Assembly (NCBI RefSeq): GCF_000318095.2
Contig: NZ_KB290717.1
Coordinates: forward strand, 246,520-310,519
Source of the DNA: Alloprevotella sp. oral taxon 473 str. F0040
Lineage (GTDB): Bacteria > Bacteroidota > Bacteroidia > Bacteroidales > Bacteroidaceae
Length of the DNA: 64,000 nucleotides
Reading direction: 5' to 3'
The notes below the pieces were generated by a model. It was not told where the DNA came from. It made no database searches and was given only the letters and a program-made list of their open reading frames with translations. Shown piece by piece: positions 45,447 to 55,177 of this stretch. The position numbers were made by a program, and so were the translations under genes. Positions within the stretch are counted from its first letter, which is position 1; each line of letters opens with the position of its first letter.

Positions 45447-46523
45447 TTAAGGAAGAATAGCCCATATCAGATAACAGATATAAGCAAAGATTCCCAATGC
45501 AAATGTCAAAATTACGATTTGTAAAGTAACCAATAAACTCTTTCTTCGATTTAAAGTACGTACGGCTATGTCAACCACTTTCTCTTCGTATTCGGGAAGT
45601 GCTTCTTGACTCTGAGTTGTGCGCACATAATCTACTGCTTGAAGGAGAGCACGATCACTTTCAGCCAAAGAGACTTTGTGACGAGCAAATTTGATAAGGT
45701 CTGCTGTTTGGAGTATTCCTCTTAACTCTCGCAAAGCCATTGCATCGTTGACACCCGAAAGCTCTGTTACAATTTCGTGACTAGTCATTTCTTTGGCATT
45801 AAATCCAAAACGTTCGTAGAGATAAGTGCGCAGAATATCTGTGAGTTCGACGAAATAAGCTTTTTGTGTCTCTGCGTTTTGTATGTCTTGATGTCGTAGT
45901 TGTTCTATTGCCTCCATCGCTTTATTATGAGGAGGAGGCGGTGTCTTCACTTTTACTATCTTATACTTCGGCTGACGAACAAGAGTTTGGCGCAAAACTC
46001 CCATCCATCCTATTGTTAGAAGCCATAATATACCACAACATCCTAGAAGATGAAATGTCCAACTAAAAACTCCCTCAATTGGAGCTTTGGCTGGGCGTAT
46101 ATCGTCGGGATGCTTGAAATCAACTTCTATAGTATTGACTTTTAGTGCAATTTCATGAGCACTCTTATAAGATTGTCCGTTTATGACAACTTCTTGTTGC
46201 GGAATCTTATAAACCGCACTGTCAAATGATGTTAGGACGTACGTGCGTTGCAGTTGCCACATCTTTCCATCTTCTTTTATTATTGTGTCGATGGGTAATG
46301 TAGCAAGAATTTCTAGTCCATGTATCACATAACCTGAAGTATGCGTAGGAAACTTTACTTGGCTATTGGCCTTGCAGCTTACTATTACATGTAGATTTAC
46401 TTGCTCTCCTACAAGGATGCTAGTAGAGTCAAGTGATGACTCTACCATAACGTGTTGGGCTGACAGAGACAACCAACACTGTAGGAGTAGTAAGATGGAT
46501 GAAATACGCAGGAAAAAGTGCAT
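45447..46523 (-). CDS. Bat-operon membrane protein of unknown function
   Basis: 358 residues: signal peptide (ILLLLQCWLSLSAQ), a periplasmic beta-rich segment related to BatD-type Ig folds (STSILVGEQVNLHVIVSC), a transmembrane segment around 155-180, a cytoplasmic helical domain (YFVELTDILRTYLYERFGFNAKEMTSHEIV, resembling the DUF4381-like partner of MoxR clusters) and a second membrane helix near the C-terminus. This gene regularly sits between the DUF58 gene and batA. Confidence 0.85.
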   Translation of the reverse strand: MHFFLRISSILLLLQCWLSLSAQHVMVESSLDSTSILVGEQVNLHVIVSCKANSQVKFPTHTSGYVIHGLEILATLPIDTIIKEDGKMWQLQRTYVLTSFDSAVYKIPQQEVVINGQSYKSAHEIALKVNTIEVDFKHPDDIRPAKAPIEGVFSWTFHLLGCCGILWLLTIGWMGVLRQTLVRQPKYKIVKVKTPPPPHNKAMEAIEQLRHQDIQNAETQKAYFVELTDILRTYLYERFGFNAKEMTSHEIVTELSGVNDAMALRELRGILQTADLIKFARHKVSLAESDRALLQAVDYVRTTQSQEALPEYEEKVVDIAVRTLNRRKSLLVTLQIVILTFALGIFAYICYLIWAILP

Positions 46524-46555
46524 CTATTATATACTCTAAATGGTGAAATAGCCAA

Positions 46556-47431
46556 CTACTGCCGCTTTGCAAACAATTGTTTTAAGCCTTTTACAAAATC
46601 AGCATCAGTAGCTATTGTAGTGTAGTCAATACGAGCTCGATTAAAACGCGTTTGCAACAATTGTTCATGCGATAGCCACCAATTATGATAGGCTTGTCTC
46701 ACTTTTTTTGAATTAGTATTTACGTACTGTTGATACCCTGTTTCTGCGTCTTCTAGTTTTATCCAGCTGATTTTAGGCAATATTGTCATCCTTTGGTCAT
46801 AGACTTGCACAGCGACCAAATCATGCTTCTGGTTAGCACGCTTAAGTAGTGTGGTATAATCTTCTTGATCAAGAAAGTCTGACATAAGGAAGGCTACACT
46901 GCGTTTTCGCATAACTCGAAGAAAATACTCTAAGCCAGCACTAAGACTTGTCCCTTTTCCTTTAGGTTCAATGGTAAGTAACTCTCGAATGATGCGTAAG
47001 ATATGTCCTTTCCCTTTTGCTGGAGGGATATACTTCTCTACGTTGTCAGAGAAAAATAGTGCTCCTATTTTATCATTATTACGCATAGCAGAAAAAGCCA
47101 AGGTTGCTGCAATCTCAGTTAGCTGCTCACGTTGGGATAGATGCCCAGAACCGAAATCAAGTGATGCCGAAATATCAATGAGAAGCATAACAGTTAGTTC
47201 GCGCTCCTCCTCATAGACTTTAACGTATGTCCTATCAAAGCGGGCTGAAACGTTCCAATCGATGTCACGAACATCGTCACCAGCTTGATACTCTCGCACT
47301 TCAGCAAAGGACATACCACGTCCTTTGAAGGCTGAGTGATATTCGCCTGCAAAGATGTTATTGGAAAGTGCACGCGTCTTGATTTCGATTCGACGGACAC
47401 GCTGCATCAATTGTAAAACATTCTCATTCAT
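46556..47431 (-). CDS. DUF58 protein of the MoxR/Bat operon
   Basis: 291-residue soluble protein with the DUF58 block YHSAFKGRGMSFAEVREYQAGDDVRDIDWNVSARF and a VWA-like segment LLIDISASLDFGSG. In MoxR AAA+ systems the DUF58 protein is thought to link the ATPase to the VWA membrane proteins. 12 bp after moxR. Confidence 0.95.
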   Translation of the reverse strand: MNENVLQLMQRVRRIEIKTRALSNNIFAGEYHSAFKGRGMSFAEVREYQAGDDVRDIDWNVSARFDRTYVKVYEEERELTVMLLIDISASLDFGSGHLSQREQLTEIAATLAFSAMRNNDKIGALFFSDNVEKYIPPAKGKGHILRIIRELLTIEPKGKGTSLSAGLEYFLRVMRKRSVAFLMSDFLDQEDYTTLLKRANQKHDLVAVQVYDQRMTILPKISWIKLEDAETGYQQYVNTNSKKVRQAYHNWWLSHEQLLQTRFNRARIDYTTIATDADFVKGLKQLFAKRQ

Positions 47432-47442
47432 AAGTTAATCTA

Positions 47443-48444
47443 TCAAGGAACTTCCACCTTTGCTAGAATCTCACCAATTATTTTCTCGGTAGTAATATCT
47501 GCCGCTTCTGCCTCATAGGTTAATCCTATGCGATGACGTAATACGTCATAGGCTACACTACGCACGTCGTCGGGGACTACATATCCACGCTGACGAATAA
47601 ATGCTAAACTTCTGGCAGCAAGTGCTAAACTAATTGTGGCTCTAGGAGAACCACCATAGGCAATATATGGTCGCAAATGCTCGAGTTTATAATTTTCGGG
47701 ATAACGAGTTGCAAATACTAAGTCAGCAACATACTGCTCGATTCGTTCGTCGATGTACACTTCTTTTACCAATTGACGTGCCTTACGGATAGTTTCAAGA
47801 TCAACAATGGGTTGAATCTTTTCGTCAGCTAGATTACCACGCATTGATGCACGTACAATACGCTTCTCCTCATCAAGTGTGGGATAATCTACTACTACTT
47901 TTAGCATGAAACGATCTACTTGAGCTTCTGGAAGTGTATATGTTCCTTCTTGTTCTATTGGGTTTTGAGTTGCCATTACCAAGAAAGGGTTGGGTAAGGT
48001 CATCGTTTCGTCACCAATGGTCACTAATCGTTCTTGCATTGCTTGAAGCAAAGCACTTTGTACTTTTGCAGGAGCACGGTTTATCTCATCTGCTAATACA
48101 AAGTTTGCGAATACAGGGCCACGACGTACAGAGAAAGCATCTTCTTTTCTACTATAAATTAATGTGCCAACAACGTCAGCAGGTAAGAGGTCGGGAGTAA
48201 ACTGGATACGACCAAAAGTAGCGTCAATTAGAGATGATAAAGTACGTATAGCTAAAGTCTTTGCTAAACCGGGGACACCTTCAAGGAGTATATGACCATC
48301 TGATAGAAGCCCAATAAGAAGAGCCTCTGTAAGGTGGGATTGTCCAACTATTACTCTAGACATTCCATCTTTAAGAAGGGTGATGAAGCCTGATTGTGCT
48401 TCAATACGTGCATTTAGCGCACGAATATCGATATTTTCTACCAT
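47443..48444 (-). CDS. MoxR-family AAA+ ATPase
   Basis: About 333 residues. Walker A GVPGLAKT, Walker B FVLADEINRAP, and the sensor region VMATQNPIEQEGTYTLPEAQVDRFML, all as in MoxR ATPases proposed to be chaperones for VWA/metal-linked assemblies. First gene of the eight-gene leftward bat operon. ATG at 48444 preferred to a GTG two codons upstream. Confidence 0.96.
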   Translation of the reverse strand: MVENIDIRALNARIEAQSGFITLLKDGMSRVIVGQSHLTEALLIGLLSDGHILLEGVPGLAKTLAIRTLSSLIDATFGRIQFTPDLLPADVVGTLIYSRKEDAFSVRRGPVFANFVLADEINRAPAKVQSALLQAMQERLVTIGDETMTLPNPFLVMATQNPIEQEGTYTLPEAQVDRFMLKVVVDYPTLDEEKRIVRASMRGNLADEKIQPIVDLETIRKARQLVKEVYIDERIEQYVADLVFATRYPENYKLEHLRPYIAYGGSPRATISLALAARSLAFIRQRGYVVPDDVRSVAYDVLRHRIGLTYEAEAADITTEKIIGEILAKVEVP

Positions 48445-49194
48445 AGACACGGTTGATTTCTTGATTTATCATGCGAATTTAGTACTTTTCGCGCGAAGTG
48501 GCTCTATTTTCTCTGTGAAAATGTCGTGTACTTGCTCAATGAAGCTCAATTTTTGAATTGTAATCATATAAGTTGGCTCTCTGGTAATTGGTGATATTGT
48601 TAAATTATGCAGTTGATGCTAGAAGAATCAGGTGAAATACGTGTTAAGTTTCGTTAGATGTAATGATAATAGTTTTCTTGATAACTAGAGACTTTATCAT
48701 GGTCAACCAAAGACTGTCATCAGTAGTTAGAAGCTAGCTCCAGCATAACTACTAATTTTGCAGAACTTTCTTGATTTTAGTAGCAAACTTGGAGTTCTTT
48801 TGATAGTCTAGATGAAAAGCCGAATCAATAGAAGGTGATAATTTGCTAGACATCATGATTTAAGATAAAAAGTTCTCTGTATAACCGATTAATTCGCCAT
48901 ATATTACTATTTGTGAGATCTGAAGGCTGTAGAGAAGAAATAATTCAATGTTGAGATTTCCAGAGCCCCCTTCATGCCAGAGATGAAATACATCTGAAAG
49001 TAATATACGCTTCGTTTTACTGTGTAGTTTTCTTAAATCAGTGATTGAGATAATTACATTATCAAATGGTAAGTTAAACTTTAGCATACAGCTTGGAATG
49101 GACTGAAAAGTAAGCTTTATCGCACTTTAGAATATCTACTTAGGAAAGTTTTTCACTAAATGCCTTCAAAATGTACAGAAATGCATTCAAATAC
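48445..49194. other. Non-coding gap between divergent moxR and nqrA
   Basis: About 750 bp with no convincing gene. One minus-strand 75-codon frame (48860-49087) has no recognisable family or clear ribosome site. A rightward TAATTTTGC box at 48753-48761, followed by a weak hairpin AGAACT/AGTTCT and TTTT near 48762-48802, could mark a small RNA. A minus-strand TAAATTCGC near 48470 might serve moxR. Confidence 0.4.
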
Positions 49195-49226
49195 TTGGTA
49201 GTTTCTGTGTTTCTATTTAATTTTGC
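49195..49226 (+). promoter_or_regulatory. Promoter of the nqr operon
   Basis: TTGG at 49195-49198, 19 bp, then TAATTTTGC at 49218-49226. The predicted start near 49232 leaves a leader of only about 16 nt before nqrA. Confidence 0.65.
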
Positions 49227-49247
49227 GCTAAAATTTCAATCGCATCT

Positions 49248-50603
49248 ATGGATATTTATAAGATTAAAAGAGGACTCGACCTCAGGCTGACTGGTGAAGC
49301 CCAGAATTCAGTAGCAGAGGCTAAGCCCTCATCAGAGTATGCGTTGCGTCCACTTGACTTTCTAGGTATAACACCTAAGGTTCTTGTGAAAGAAGGAGTT
49401 GCAGTGCTTGCTGGAACTCCATTATTTGTGGATAAAGCAACGGAGAAAGTCAAGTTTGTTGCCCCTGTAAGTGGTGTTGTGACCAATGTAGAGCGCGGAG
49501 ATCGTCGAAAATTGCTCAGCATTCGTATACAACCAGATAGTGTACAGGCAGCAAAAACATTTGAAGTACCAGCTTCTGGCCAGAGAAATGCAGAGAATAT
49601 GACTGCGCTATTGTTAGAGACTGGTATTTTTGCTTTTCTCCGTCAACGTCCTTATGATGTTGTCCCTTCTCCTGATGTTGCCCCACGAGATATCTTTGTG
49701 AGTGCGTTTTCCTCTATGCCTTTGGCTGCTGATTTTTCGTTTGTTGTTGCAGGGCAGGAAAATGATTTTAAGGCGGGTATCTCTGCTTTATCACATATTG
49801 CAAAGGTGCATGTAGGGGTAAACCCTGAACAGCTTAACACGAAGCTTTTGCCCATTGAAGCAAATAATGTTGATGTGGCGTGTTTTAAAGGGTTGAACCC
49901 AGCTGGTAATGTAGGTGTACAGATTAACCATGTTGCTCCTGTTAATAAAGGTGAGGTTGTTTGGACTCTGGCACCCGAACTTGTGGTTGTAATCGGACGT
50001 TTGTTACGCACAGGCCAAGTTGATTTCACCCGCACAATAGCCGTAGCCGGTAGCGAAGTAATAACTCCGCAATATGTGAAGGTGAAAATAGGTGCTAAAC
50101 TCTCTGATATTCTAGCTAACAACCTGAAGCCAGTAGAGCACAATGTACGTATTATCAATGGTAACCCACTTGTTGGTGAGAAAGCTTCCTTAAATGATTT
50201 CTTAGGAGCTCATGTGACAGAAGTAACAGCGATTCCTGAGGGAGATGACATCCACGAAGTTTTAGGATGGATTTGTCCACGCCCAGATCAGTTCTCTGTC
50301 AATCGTAGTTACTTCTCATGGTTGAGTGGTAAGAAAGAATATAATCTTGACAGCCGTATTAAAGGAGGACCACGTCACATGATTATGTCGGGAGAATATG
50401 AAAGTGTATTCCCTATGGATATCTTTCCTTCATATTTGGTAAAGGCTATCATCACTGGTGATATTGATCAGCAAGAAGCACTTGGTATTTATGAAGTTGC
50501 ACCAGAAGACTTTGCGCCTGCTGAATTTGTTTGTTCCTCTAAGTTAGAACTTCAACGCATCGTTCGCGAAGGTCTTGAGATTCTTCGTAAAGAGAATGCT
50601 TAG
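49248..50603 (+). CDS. nqrA: Na+-translocating NADH:quinone reductase subunit A
   Basis: Peripheral, cytoplasm-facing quinone-related subunit of Na+-NQR, 451 residues, normal length. Starts with the family block IYKIKRGLDLRLTGEA and contains PSPDVAPRDIFVSAF, DDIHEVLGW and MIMSGEYESVFPMDIFPSYLVKAI. First of six contiguous genes nqrA-F, the complete enzyme, behind a good promoter. Confidence 0.97.
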   Translation: MDIYKIKRGLDLRLTGEAQNSVAEAKPSSEYALRPLDFLGITPKVLVKEGVAVLAGTPLFVDKATEKVKFVAPVSGVVTNVERGDRRKLLSIRIQPDSVQAAKTFEVPASGQRNAENMTALLLETGIFAFLRQRPYDVVPSPDVAPRDIFVSAFSSMPLAADFSFVVAGQENDFKAGISALSHIAKVHVGVNPEQLNTKLLPIEANNVDVACFKGLNPAGNVGVQINHVAPVNKGEVVWTLAPELVVVIGRLLRTGQVDFTRTIAVAGSEVITPQYVKVKIGAKLSDILANNLKPVEHNVRIINGNPLVGEKASLNDFLGAHVTEVTAIPEGDDIHEVLGWICPRPDQFSVNRSYFSWLSGKKEYNLDSRIKGGPRHMIMSGEYESVFPMDIFPSYLVKAIITGDIDQQEALGIYEVAPEDFAPAEFVCSSKLELQRIVREGLEILRKENA

Positions 50604-50620
50604 TATATTATACTACTTCT

Positions 50621-51781
50621 ATGATTAAAAAGTTTTTCGACACCATTCGTCCTCACTTTGAACCTGGAGGTAAACTTCAGGCTCTTCGCAGTGTTTATGA
50701 TGGAATGGAAACGTTTGCGTTGGTTCCTAACGCAACTTCTAAGAGCGGTGTGAGTGTTCACGACTCCATTGACTCGAAGCGTATCATGAGTTTCGTTGTG
50801 ATTGCGCTTATCCCTGCTCTTTTGGTGGGTATGTTCAACATTGGTTATCAGAACTACACGCATGCTGGTGTGGAAGCTTCTTGTATAACAATGTTTCTTT
50901 ACGGTCTCGCAGTGATGCTTCCAAAGATTGTTGTGAGTTACGCTGTGGGCCTTGGTATCGAATTCGTTGTTGCTCAATGGAAGAACGAAGAAATCCAAGA
51001 AGGATACTTGGTATCTGGTATGCTCATTCCTCTTATTGTGCCTGTTGGAACTCCCCTTTGGATGCTCGGAGTAGCAGTTGCTTTCTCTGTAGTCTTCGCA
51101 AAGGAAATCTTCGGAGGTACAGGTATGAACATCTTTAACCCCGCCCTTGTTGCGCGTGCATTCCTCTTTTTTGCATGGCCTACAAAGATGAGTGGTGATG
51201 CTGTGTGGGTGAGCACAGAGCAAGTGCTAGGTCTCGGTAACAAGCTCGCTGATGGTTTCACTGCTGCTACTCCACTCGGACAAGCAGGTGCTGGGCATCA
51301 GATTACTTCTTCCTTCAGCGACATGCTGACTGGCTTGATGCCTGGTTCTATTGGTGAGACTTCTTTCATCGCTATCATGATTGGTGCTACAATTCTCCTT
51401 TGGACTCGTATCGCTTCTTGGCGAATTATGCTTAGCGTCTTTGCCGGTGGAGCCCTTGTTGCAACACTGTTCAATGCATTGGGTGCTGCAGACAATGCAG
51501 TTGCTCATTTGGGTGTTGCTCAACACTTGTGCTTGGGTGGTTTCGCTTTCGGTGCTGTTTTCATGGCAACGGACCCAGTGACTAGCGCTCGCACTGAGAC
51601 AGGTAAATATATCTATGGTTTCATCATCGGTGCTTTGGCGATTACCATCCGTGTCTTGAATCCTGGTTATCCTGAGGGCATGATGCTTGCTATTCTTTTC
51701 ATGAATATGTTTGCTCCTCTCATTGACTACTTCGTGGTACAACGCAATATCAATAAGCGCCTTGCACGCGTAAAAAAGTAA
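50621..51781 (+). CDS. nqrB: Na+-translocating NADH:quinone reductase subunit B
   Basis: Membrane subunit with about ten helices and a covalently bound FMN. 386 residues. The Thr flavinylation motif corresponds to DGFTAATPLGQ; GTGMNIFNPALVARAFLFF and FATDPVTSARTETGK-like FMATDPVTSART are family blocks. It is 17 bp after nqrA. Confidence 0.96.
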   Translation: MIKKFFDTIRPHFEPGGKLQALRSVYDGMETFALVPNATSKSGVSVHDSIDSKRIMSFVVIALIPALLVGMFNIGYQNYTHAGVEASCITMFLYGLAVMLPKIVVSYAVGLGIEFVVAQWKNEEIQEGYLVSGMLIPLIVPVGTPLWMLGVAVAFSVVFAKEIFGGTGMNIFNPALVARAFLFFAWPTKMSGDAVWVSTEQVLGLGNKLADGFTAATPLGQAGAGHQITSSFSDMLTGLMPGSIGETSFIAIMIGATILLWTRIASWRIMLSVFAGGALVATLFNALGAADNAVAHLGVAQHLCLGGFAFGAVFMATDPVTSARTETGKYIYGFIIGALAITIRVLNPGYPEGMMLAILFMNMFAPLIDYFVVQRNINKRLARVKK

Positions 51782-51799
51782 TCTCTCGACATCACGATT

Positions 51800-52501
51800 A
51801 TGAAATTCAATACCAATAGCAATGTCTATACGATTGTCTATGCGTCAGTTATGGTTATCATTGCAGCCTTCTTGTTAGCTTTTGTTGCCTCTGTACTCAA
51901 AGCTCCCCAAGAAGCAAATGTTGCCAATGACAAACGCGGACAAATTCTCTCGTCGCTCAACATCCGTAATGTAGATGATGTGACTGGCGAGTATAACAAA
52001 GTGATTCTACATGATCTTGTCTTGGACGCAAACGGTCAAGTGATCAAAGAAGATGGCGGTTTTGAAGTAGAAAGCAAAGATATAACCGCTAAGAATCCTG
52101 CTGATAAAAAGCTTCCTCTCTATGTAGCCAAAGTTAACAACGACACCATTTACGTTGTTCCCCTCTATGGTCGTGGACTTTGGGGCGGTATCTCAGGTTA
52201 TCTAGCTCTTAAGAAAGACTTTGATACAGTGTTTGGTTCATACTTCACCCACGAAAGTGAGACTGCAGGTCTCGGAGCTCGTATTGTAGAAGAAGAATTC
52301 CAAGAGAAGTTTGTTGGCAAAAAGGCTTTCTCAGATAGTACTTTCCAAAAAGTAGCTTTAGTTCTCAGCAAAAAGATTGAGAAACCCGAACATGAAGTAG
52401 ACGCTATCACAGGAGCCACTTTAACAAGTAACGGAGTAAGCGAAATGTTCCAAACAAGTCTACTCCCTTATCAGAAGTATTTTAGTGCTAATCACAAATA
52501 A
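51800..52501 (+). CDS. nqrC: Na+-translocating NADH:quinone reductase subunit C
   Basis: 233 residues: one N-terminal membrane helix (VMVIIAAFLLAFVASVL) and a periplasmic FMN-binding domain whose covalent attachment site is DAITGATLTSNG (Thr after GA). Also GRGLWGGISGYLAL and FTHESETAGLGARI, typical of NqrC/RnfG. Flavinylation needs ApbE, which is not in the window. Confidence 0.97.
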   Translation: MKFNTNSNVYTIVYASVMVIIAAFLLAFVASVLKAPQEANVANDKRGQILSSLNIRNVDDVTGEYNKVILHDLVLDANGQVIKEDGGFEVESKDITAKNPADKKLPLYVAKVNNDTIYVVPLYGRGLWGGISGYLALKKDFDTVFGSYFTHESETAGLGARIVEEEFQEKFVGKKAFSDSTFQKVALVLSKKIEKPEHEVDAITGATLTSNGVSEMFQTSLLPYQKYFSANHK

Positions 52502-52519
52502 TTTAGAGGACAAACCATT

Positions 52520-53143
52520 ATGAGTCTTTTTTCAAAGCGCAATCAAGAGGTTCTCAAAGCTCCTCTTAATCTCGACAATCCCATTGTGTCGCAAGTACTT
52601 GGTATTTGTTCTGCATTGGCTGTGACTTCTCAGCTAGAACCCGCCATTGTTATGGGTTTGTCTGTGACTGTTATTACGGCTTTCTCTAATGTGATTATCT
52701 CACTTATCCGTAATACTATTCCATCACGCATTCGTATCATCGTACAACTTGTTGTAGTTGCTGCGCTTGTTACTATTGTAAGCCAAGTGCTCAAAGCTTT
52801 CGCCTATGATGTAAGTGTGCAACTCTCCGTATATGTCGGTTTGATTATTACCAACTGCATCTTGATGGGACGTCTAGAAGCCTTTGCTATGATGAATAGT
52901 CCCTGGCCTTCTTTCCTCGATGGTATTGGTAACGGTTTGGGCTACGCATGGATTCTTGTTGTTGTAGGATTTGTTCGCGAAGTTCTCGGTTCGGCATCCA
53001 TTCTAGGACATAAGATTCCTCTGCTTGATCAGAGCGATTTCTTCCACAATGGTATGATGACAATGCCAGCAATGGCGTTGATTATCTGTGGCTGTGTCGT
53101 TTGGGCGCATCGTGCCATCAATGATCGTAAGAAGTCTAAATAA
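52520..53143 (+). CDS. nqrD: Na+-translocating NADH:quinone reductase subunit D
   Basis: 207-residue integral membrane subunit with six hydrophobic segments. Family blocks NPIVSQVLGICSALAVTSQ, GLIITNCILMGRLEAFAM and DGIGNGLGYAWILVVVGFVRE. Together with NqrE it forms the core with the membrane Fe site. Confidence 0.97.
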   Translation: MSLFSKRNQEVLKAPLNLDNPIVSQVLGICSALAVTSQLEPAIVMGLSVTVITAFSNVIISLIRNTIPSRIRIIVQLVVVAALVTIVSQVLKAFAYDVSVQLSVYVGLIITNCILMGRLEAFAMMNSPWPSFLDGIGNGLGYAWILVVVGFVREVLGSASILGHKIPLLDQSDFFHNGMMTMPAMALIICGCVVWAHRAINDRKKSK

Positions 53144-53176
53144 GTAATGTGTAATTCCATACAAAACAAATAAACA

Positions 53177-53806
53177 ATGGAACATCTATTGAGTCTATTT
53201 GTCCGTTCCATCTTTGTGGACAATATGATTTTCGCGTTCTTCTTGGGTATGTGCTCCTATTTGGCAGTATCGAAGAACGTAAAAACAGCGTTGGGACTTG
53301 GAGTTGCTGTTACTTTCGTGCTCCTCGTTACAGTTCCCGTTGACTATCTCTTGCAGGTTTATGTGCTAAATCCTGATGCACTTGTCCCAGGCGTGGACTT
53401 GAGCTTCCTCTCGTTCATTCTGTTTATCGCGGTTATCGCAGGTATCACTCAGTTGGTTGAGATGGCAGTAGAGCGTTTCTCTCCTTCACTTTATTCTGCA
53501 CTGGGTATTTTCTTGCCACTCATCGCAGTAAACTGCGCAATTATGGGTGCTTCTCTCTTCATGCAGCAAAGAATCCTTATGGATCCTGCAACTTCTACGC
53601 AGGCGATTGCTAGTGTTTGGGATGCGATTGCTTATGCGCTTGGATCTGGTATCGGTTGGTTGCTTGCAATCACTGGACTTGCTGCCATTCGTGAGAAGAT
53701 GGCTTATACCGATGTACCCAAGTCCCTTCAAGGTCTTGGTATTACCTTCATCACGGTAGGCTTGATGGCAATGGCCTTCATGTGCTTCTCTGGTCTTAAA
53801 ATCTAA
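53177..53806 (+). CDS. nqrE: Na+-translocating NADH:quinone reductase subunit E
   Basis: 209-residue membrane subunit, paralogous to NqrD in inverted topology. Blocks [30 protein letters not shown], and [18 protein letters not shown] with the conserved Cys that with NqrD Cys residues binds iron. 33 bp after nqrD. Confidence 0.97.
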   Translation: MEHLLSLFVRSIFVDNMIFAFFLGMCSYLAVSKNVKTALGLGVAVTFVLLVTVPVDYLLQVYVLNPDALVPGVDLSFLSFILFIAVIAGITQLVEMAVERFSPSLYSALGIFLPLIAVNCAIMGASLFMQQRILMDPATSTQAIASVWDAIAYALGSGIGWLLAITGLAAIREKMAYTDVPKSLQGLGITFITVGLMAMAFMCFSGLKI

Positions 53807-53826
53807 CAGTTCATTACGAATCTTCA

Positions 53827-55101
53827 ATGGATACGAAATTTATTCTAATCAGTATTGCCGTCTTCTTCGTGGTGATCCTCGTGTTGGTGGCGATTCTGCT
53901 CGTGGCGAAGCGTTATCTCTCCCCTTCGGGCAAGGTGAACCTCACAATCAACGGTAAGGAAACAATTGAAGTAGAGCAAGGTAGCAGCGTGCTCACCACA
54001 CTTTCTGAGAATGGCATCTACCTTTCTTCTGCATGTGGTGGTAAGGGATCATGCGGACAATGCCGTTGTCAAATCCCCGAAGGCGGTGGCGAAATCCTTG
54101 ATTCTGAGAAACCCCACTTTTCTCGCAAAGAAATCAAAGACAACTGGCGTTTGGGTTGCCAAGCTAAGGTAAAAGGCGATATGGGCGTCAAAGTTCCTGA
54201 AAGCGTAATGGGCGTTAAGGAATGGGAATGCACCGTAATTGGTAACCGTAACGTAGCAACCTTCATTAAAGAGTTCAAGGTGCAGTTGCCTCCTGGTGAG
54301 CACATGGACTTTGAACCTGGCTCATATGCTCAAATCAAAATCCCTGAGTTCTCACTTGATTACGATAAAGATTTTGACAAGAGTCTCATCGGAGATCTCT
54401 ATCTTCCAGCTTGGGAGAAGTTTGGTCTCTTAGGTCTGAAGTGTACAAATGAAGAAGCTACAGTTCGCGCCTATTCTATGGCGAACTATCCCGACGAAGG
54501 TGACATTATCACCCTTACTGTTCGTATTGCTACCCCACCCTTCAAGCCAAAAGACCAAGGCCCCGGCTTTATGGACGTGTCTCCTGGTATTGCATCTTCT
54601 TATATCTTTAGCCTCAAGCCTGGTGATAAGGTAACGATGAGCGGTCCTTATGGAGATTTTCACCCACGATACAATTCAAAGCGTGAGATGATTTGGGTCG
54701 GCGGTGGTGCTGGTATGGCTCCTCTTCGTGCACAAATTATGCACTTGCTCAAGACAAAGAATGTGCGTGACCGTGAAATGCACTATTTCTACGGAGCGCG
54801 TGCCATTGATGAAGTGTTCTTTTTGGAAGACTTCCTTCAACTTGAGCGCGATTTCCCCAATTTCCACTTCCATCTTGCCCTTGACCGTCCAGATCCCAAG
54901 GCAGACAGCCTCGGCGTGAAGTACACTGCTGGTTTCATAGCCCCCGTTATGGGTGATACTTACCTCAAGGCGCATGAAGCTCCCGAAGACATTGAGTACT
55001 ACCTCTGCGGACCTCCTATGATGTCTAAGACAGTGCTTGACCTCCTCGACAGCCTTGGTGTGGAGCGTGACATGATTTCCTTCGACGACTTTGGAGGCTA
55101 A
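53827..55101 (+). CDS. nqrF: Na+-translocating NADH:quinone reductase subunit F
   Basis: NADH-oxidising entry subunit, 424 residues. N-terminal membrane anchor (about 6-26), a 2Fe-2S ferredoxin domain with SACGGKGSCGQCRCQI and a fourth Cys in LGCQAKV, then FAD-binding (RAYSMANYP) and NAD-binding (WVGGGAGMAPLRAQI) domains, ending with FDDFGG. Final gene of the operon, followed by a terminator. Confidence 0.97.
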   Translation: MDTKFILISIAVFFVVILVLVAILLVAKRYLSPSGKVNLTINGKETIEVEQGSSVLTTLSENGIYLSSACGGKGSCGQCRCQIPEGGGEILDSEKPHFSRKEIKDNWRLGCQAKVKGDMGVKVPESVMGVKEWECTVIGNRNVATFIKEFKVQLPPGEHMDFEPGSYAQIKIPEFSLDYDKDFDKSLIGDLYLPAWEKFGLLGLKCTNEEATVRAYSMANYPDEGDIITLTVRIATPPFKPKDQGPGFMDVSPGIASSYIFSLKPGDKVTMSGPYGDFHPRYNSKREMIWVGGGAGMAPLRAQIMHLLKTKNVRDREMHYFYGARAIDEVFFLEDFLQLERDFPNFHFHLALDRPDPKADSLGVKYTAGFIAPVMGDTYLKAHEAPEDIEYYLCGPPMMSKTVLDLLDSLGVERDMISFDDFGG

Positions 55102-55125
55102 TCCGCATTTCAACGATAATTCTCG

Positions 55126-55164
55126 CTCCCTCTCTGGCATTTCCAGAGAGGGAGTGTTTGTTTT
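55126..55164 (+). terminator. Terminator after nqrF
   Basis: Perfect 12-bp stem CTCCCTCTCTGG / CCAGAGAGGGAG (55126-55137, 55143-55154) followed by TGTTTGTTTT. It separates the nqr operon from the amylase gene, whose ATG is 24 bp further on. Confidence 0.8.
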
Positions 55165-55177
55165 AATCCAAATCCCC

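Noticed and set aside
48860-49087. 75-codon minus-strand frame between moxR and nqrA
   Set aside because: ATG start but no clear ribosome site, no motif, no neighbour logic. Could be a remnant but is not supportable as a gene.
50600-51223. 207-codon open frame antisense to nqrB
   Set aside because: Lies wholly on the reverse of a clear nqrB gene, has His/Lys/Cys-rich composition typical of antisense frames and no family features.
51227-51742. 171-codon open frame antisense to nqrB
   Set aside because: Shadow of the rightward coding frame; no recognisable domain.
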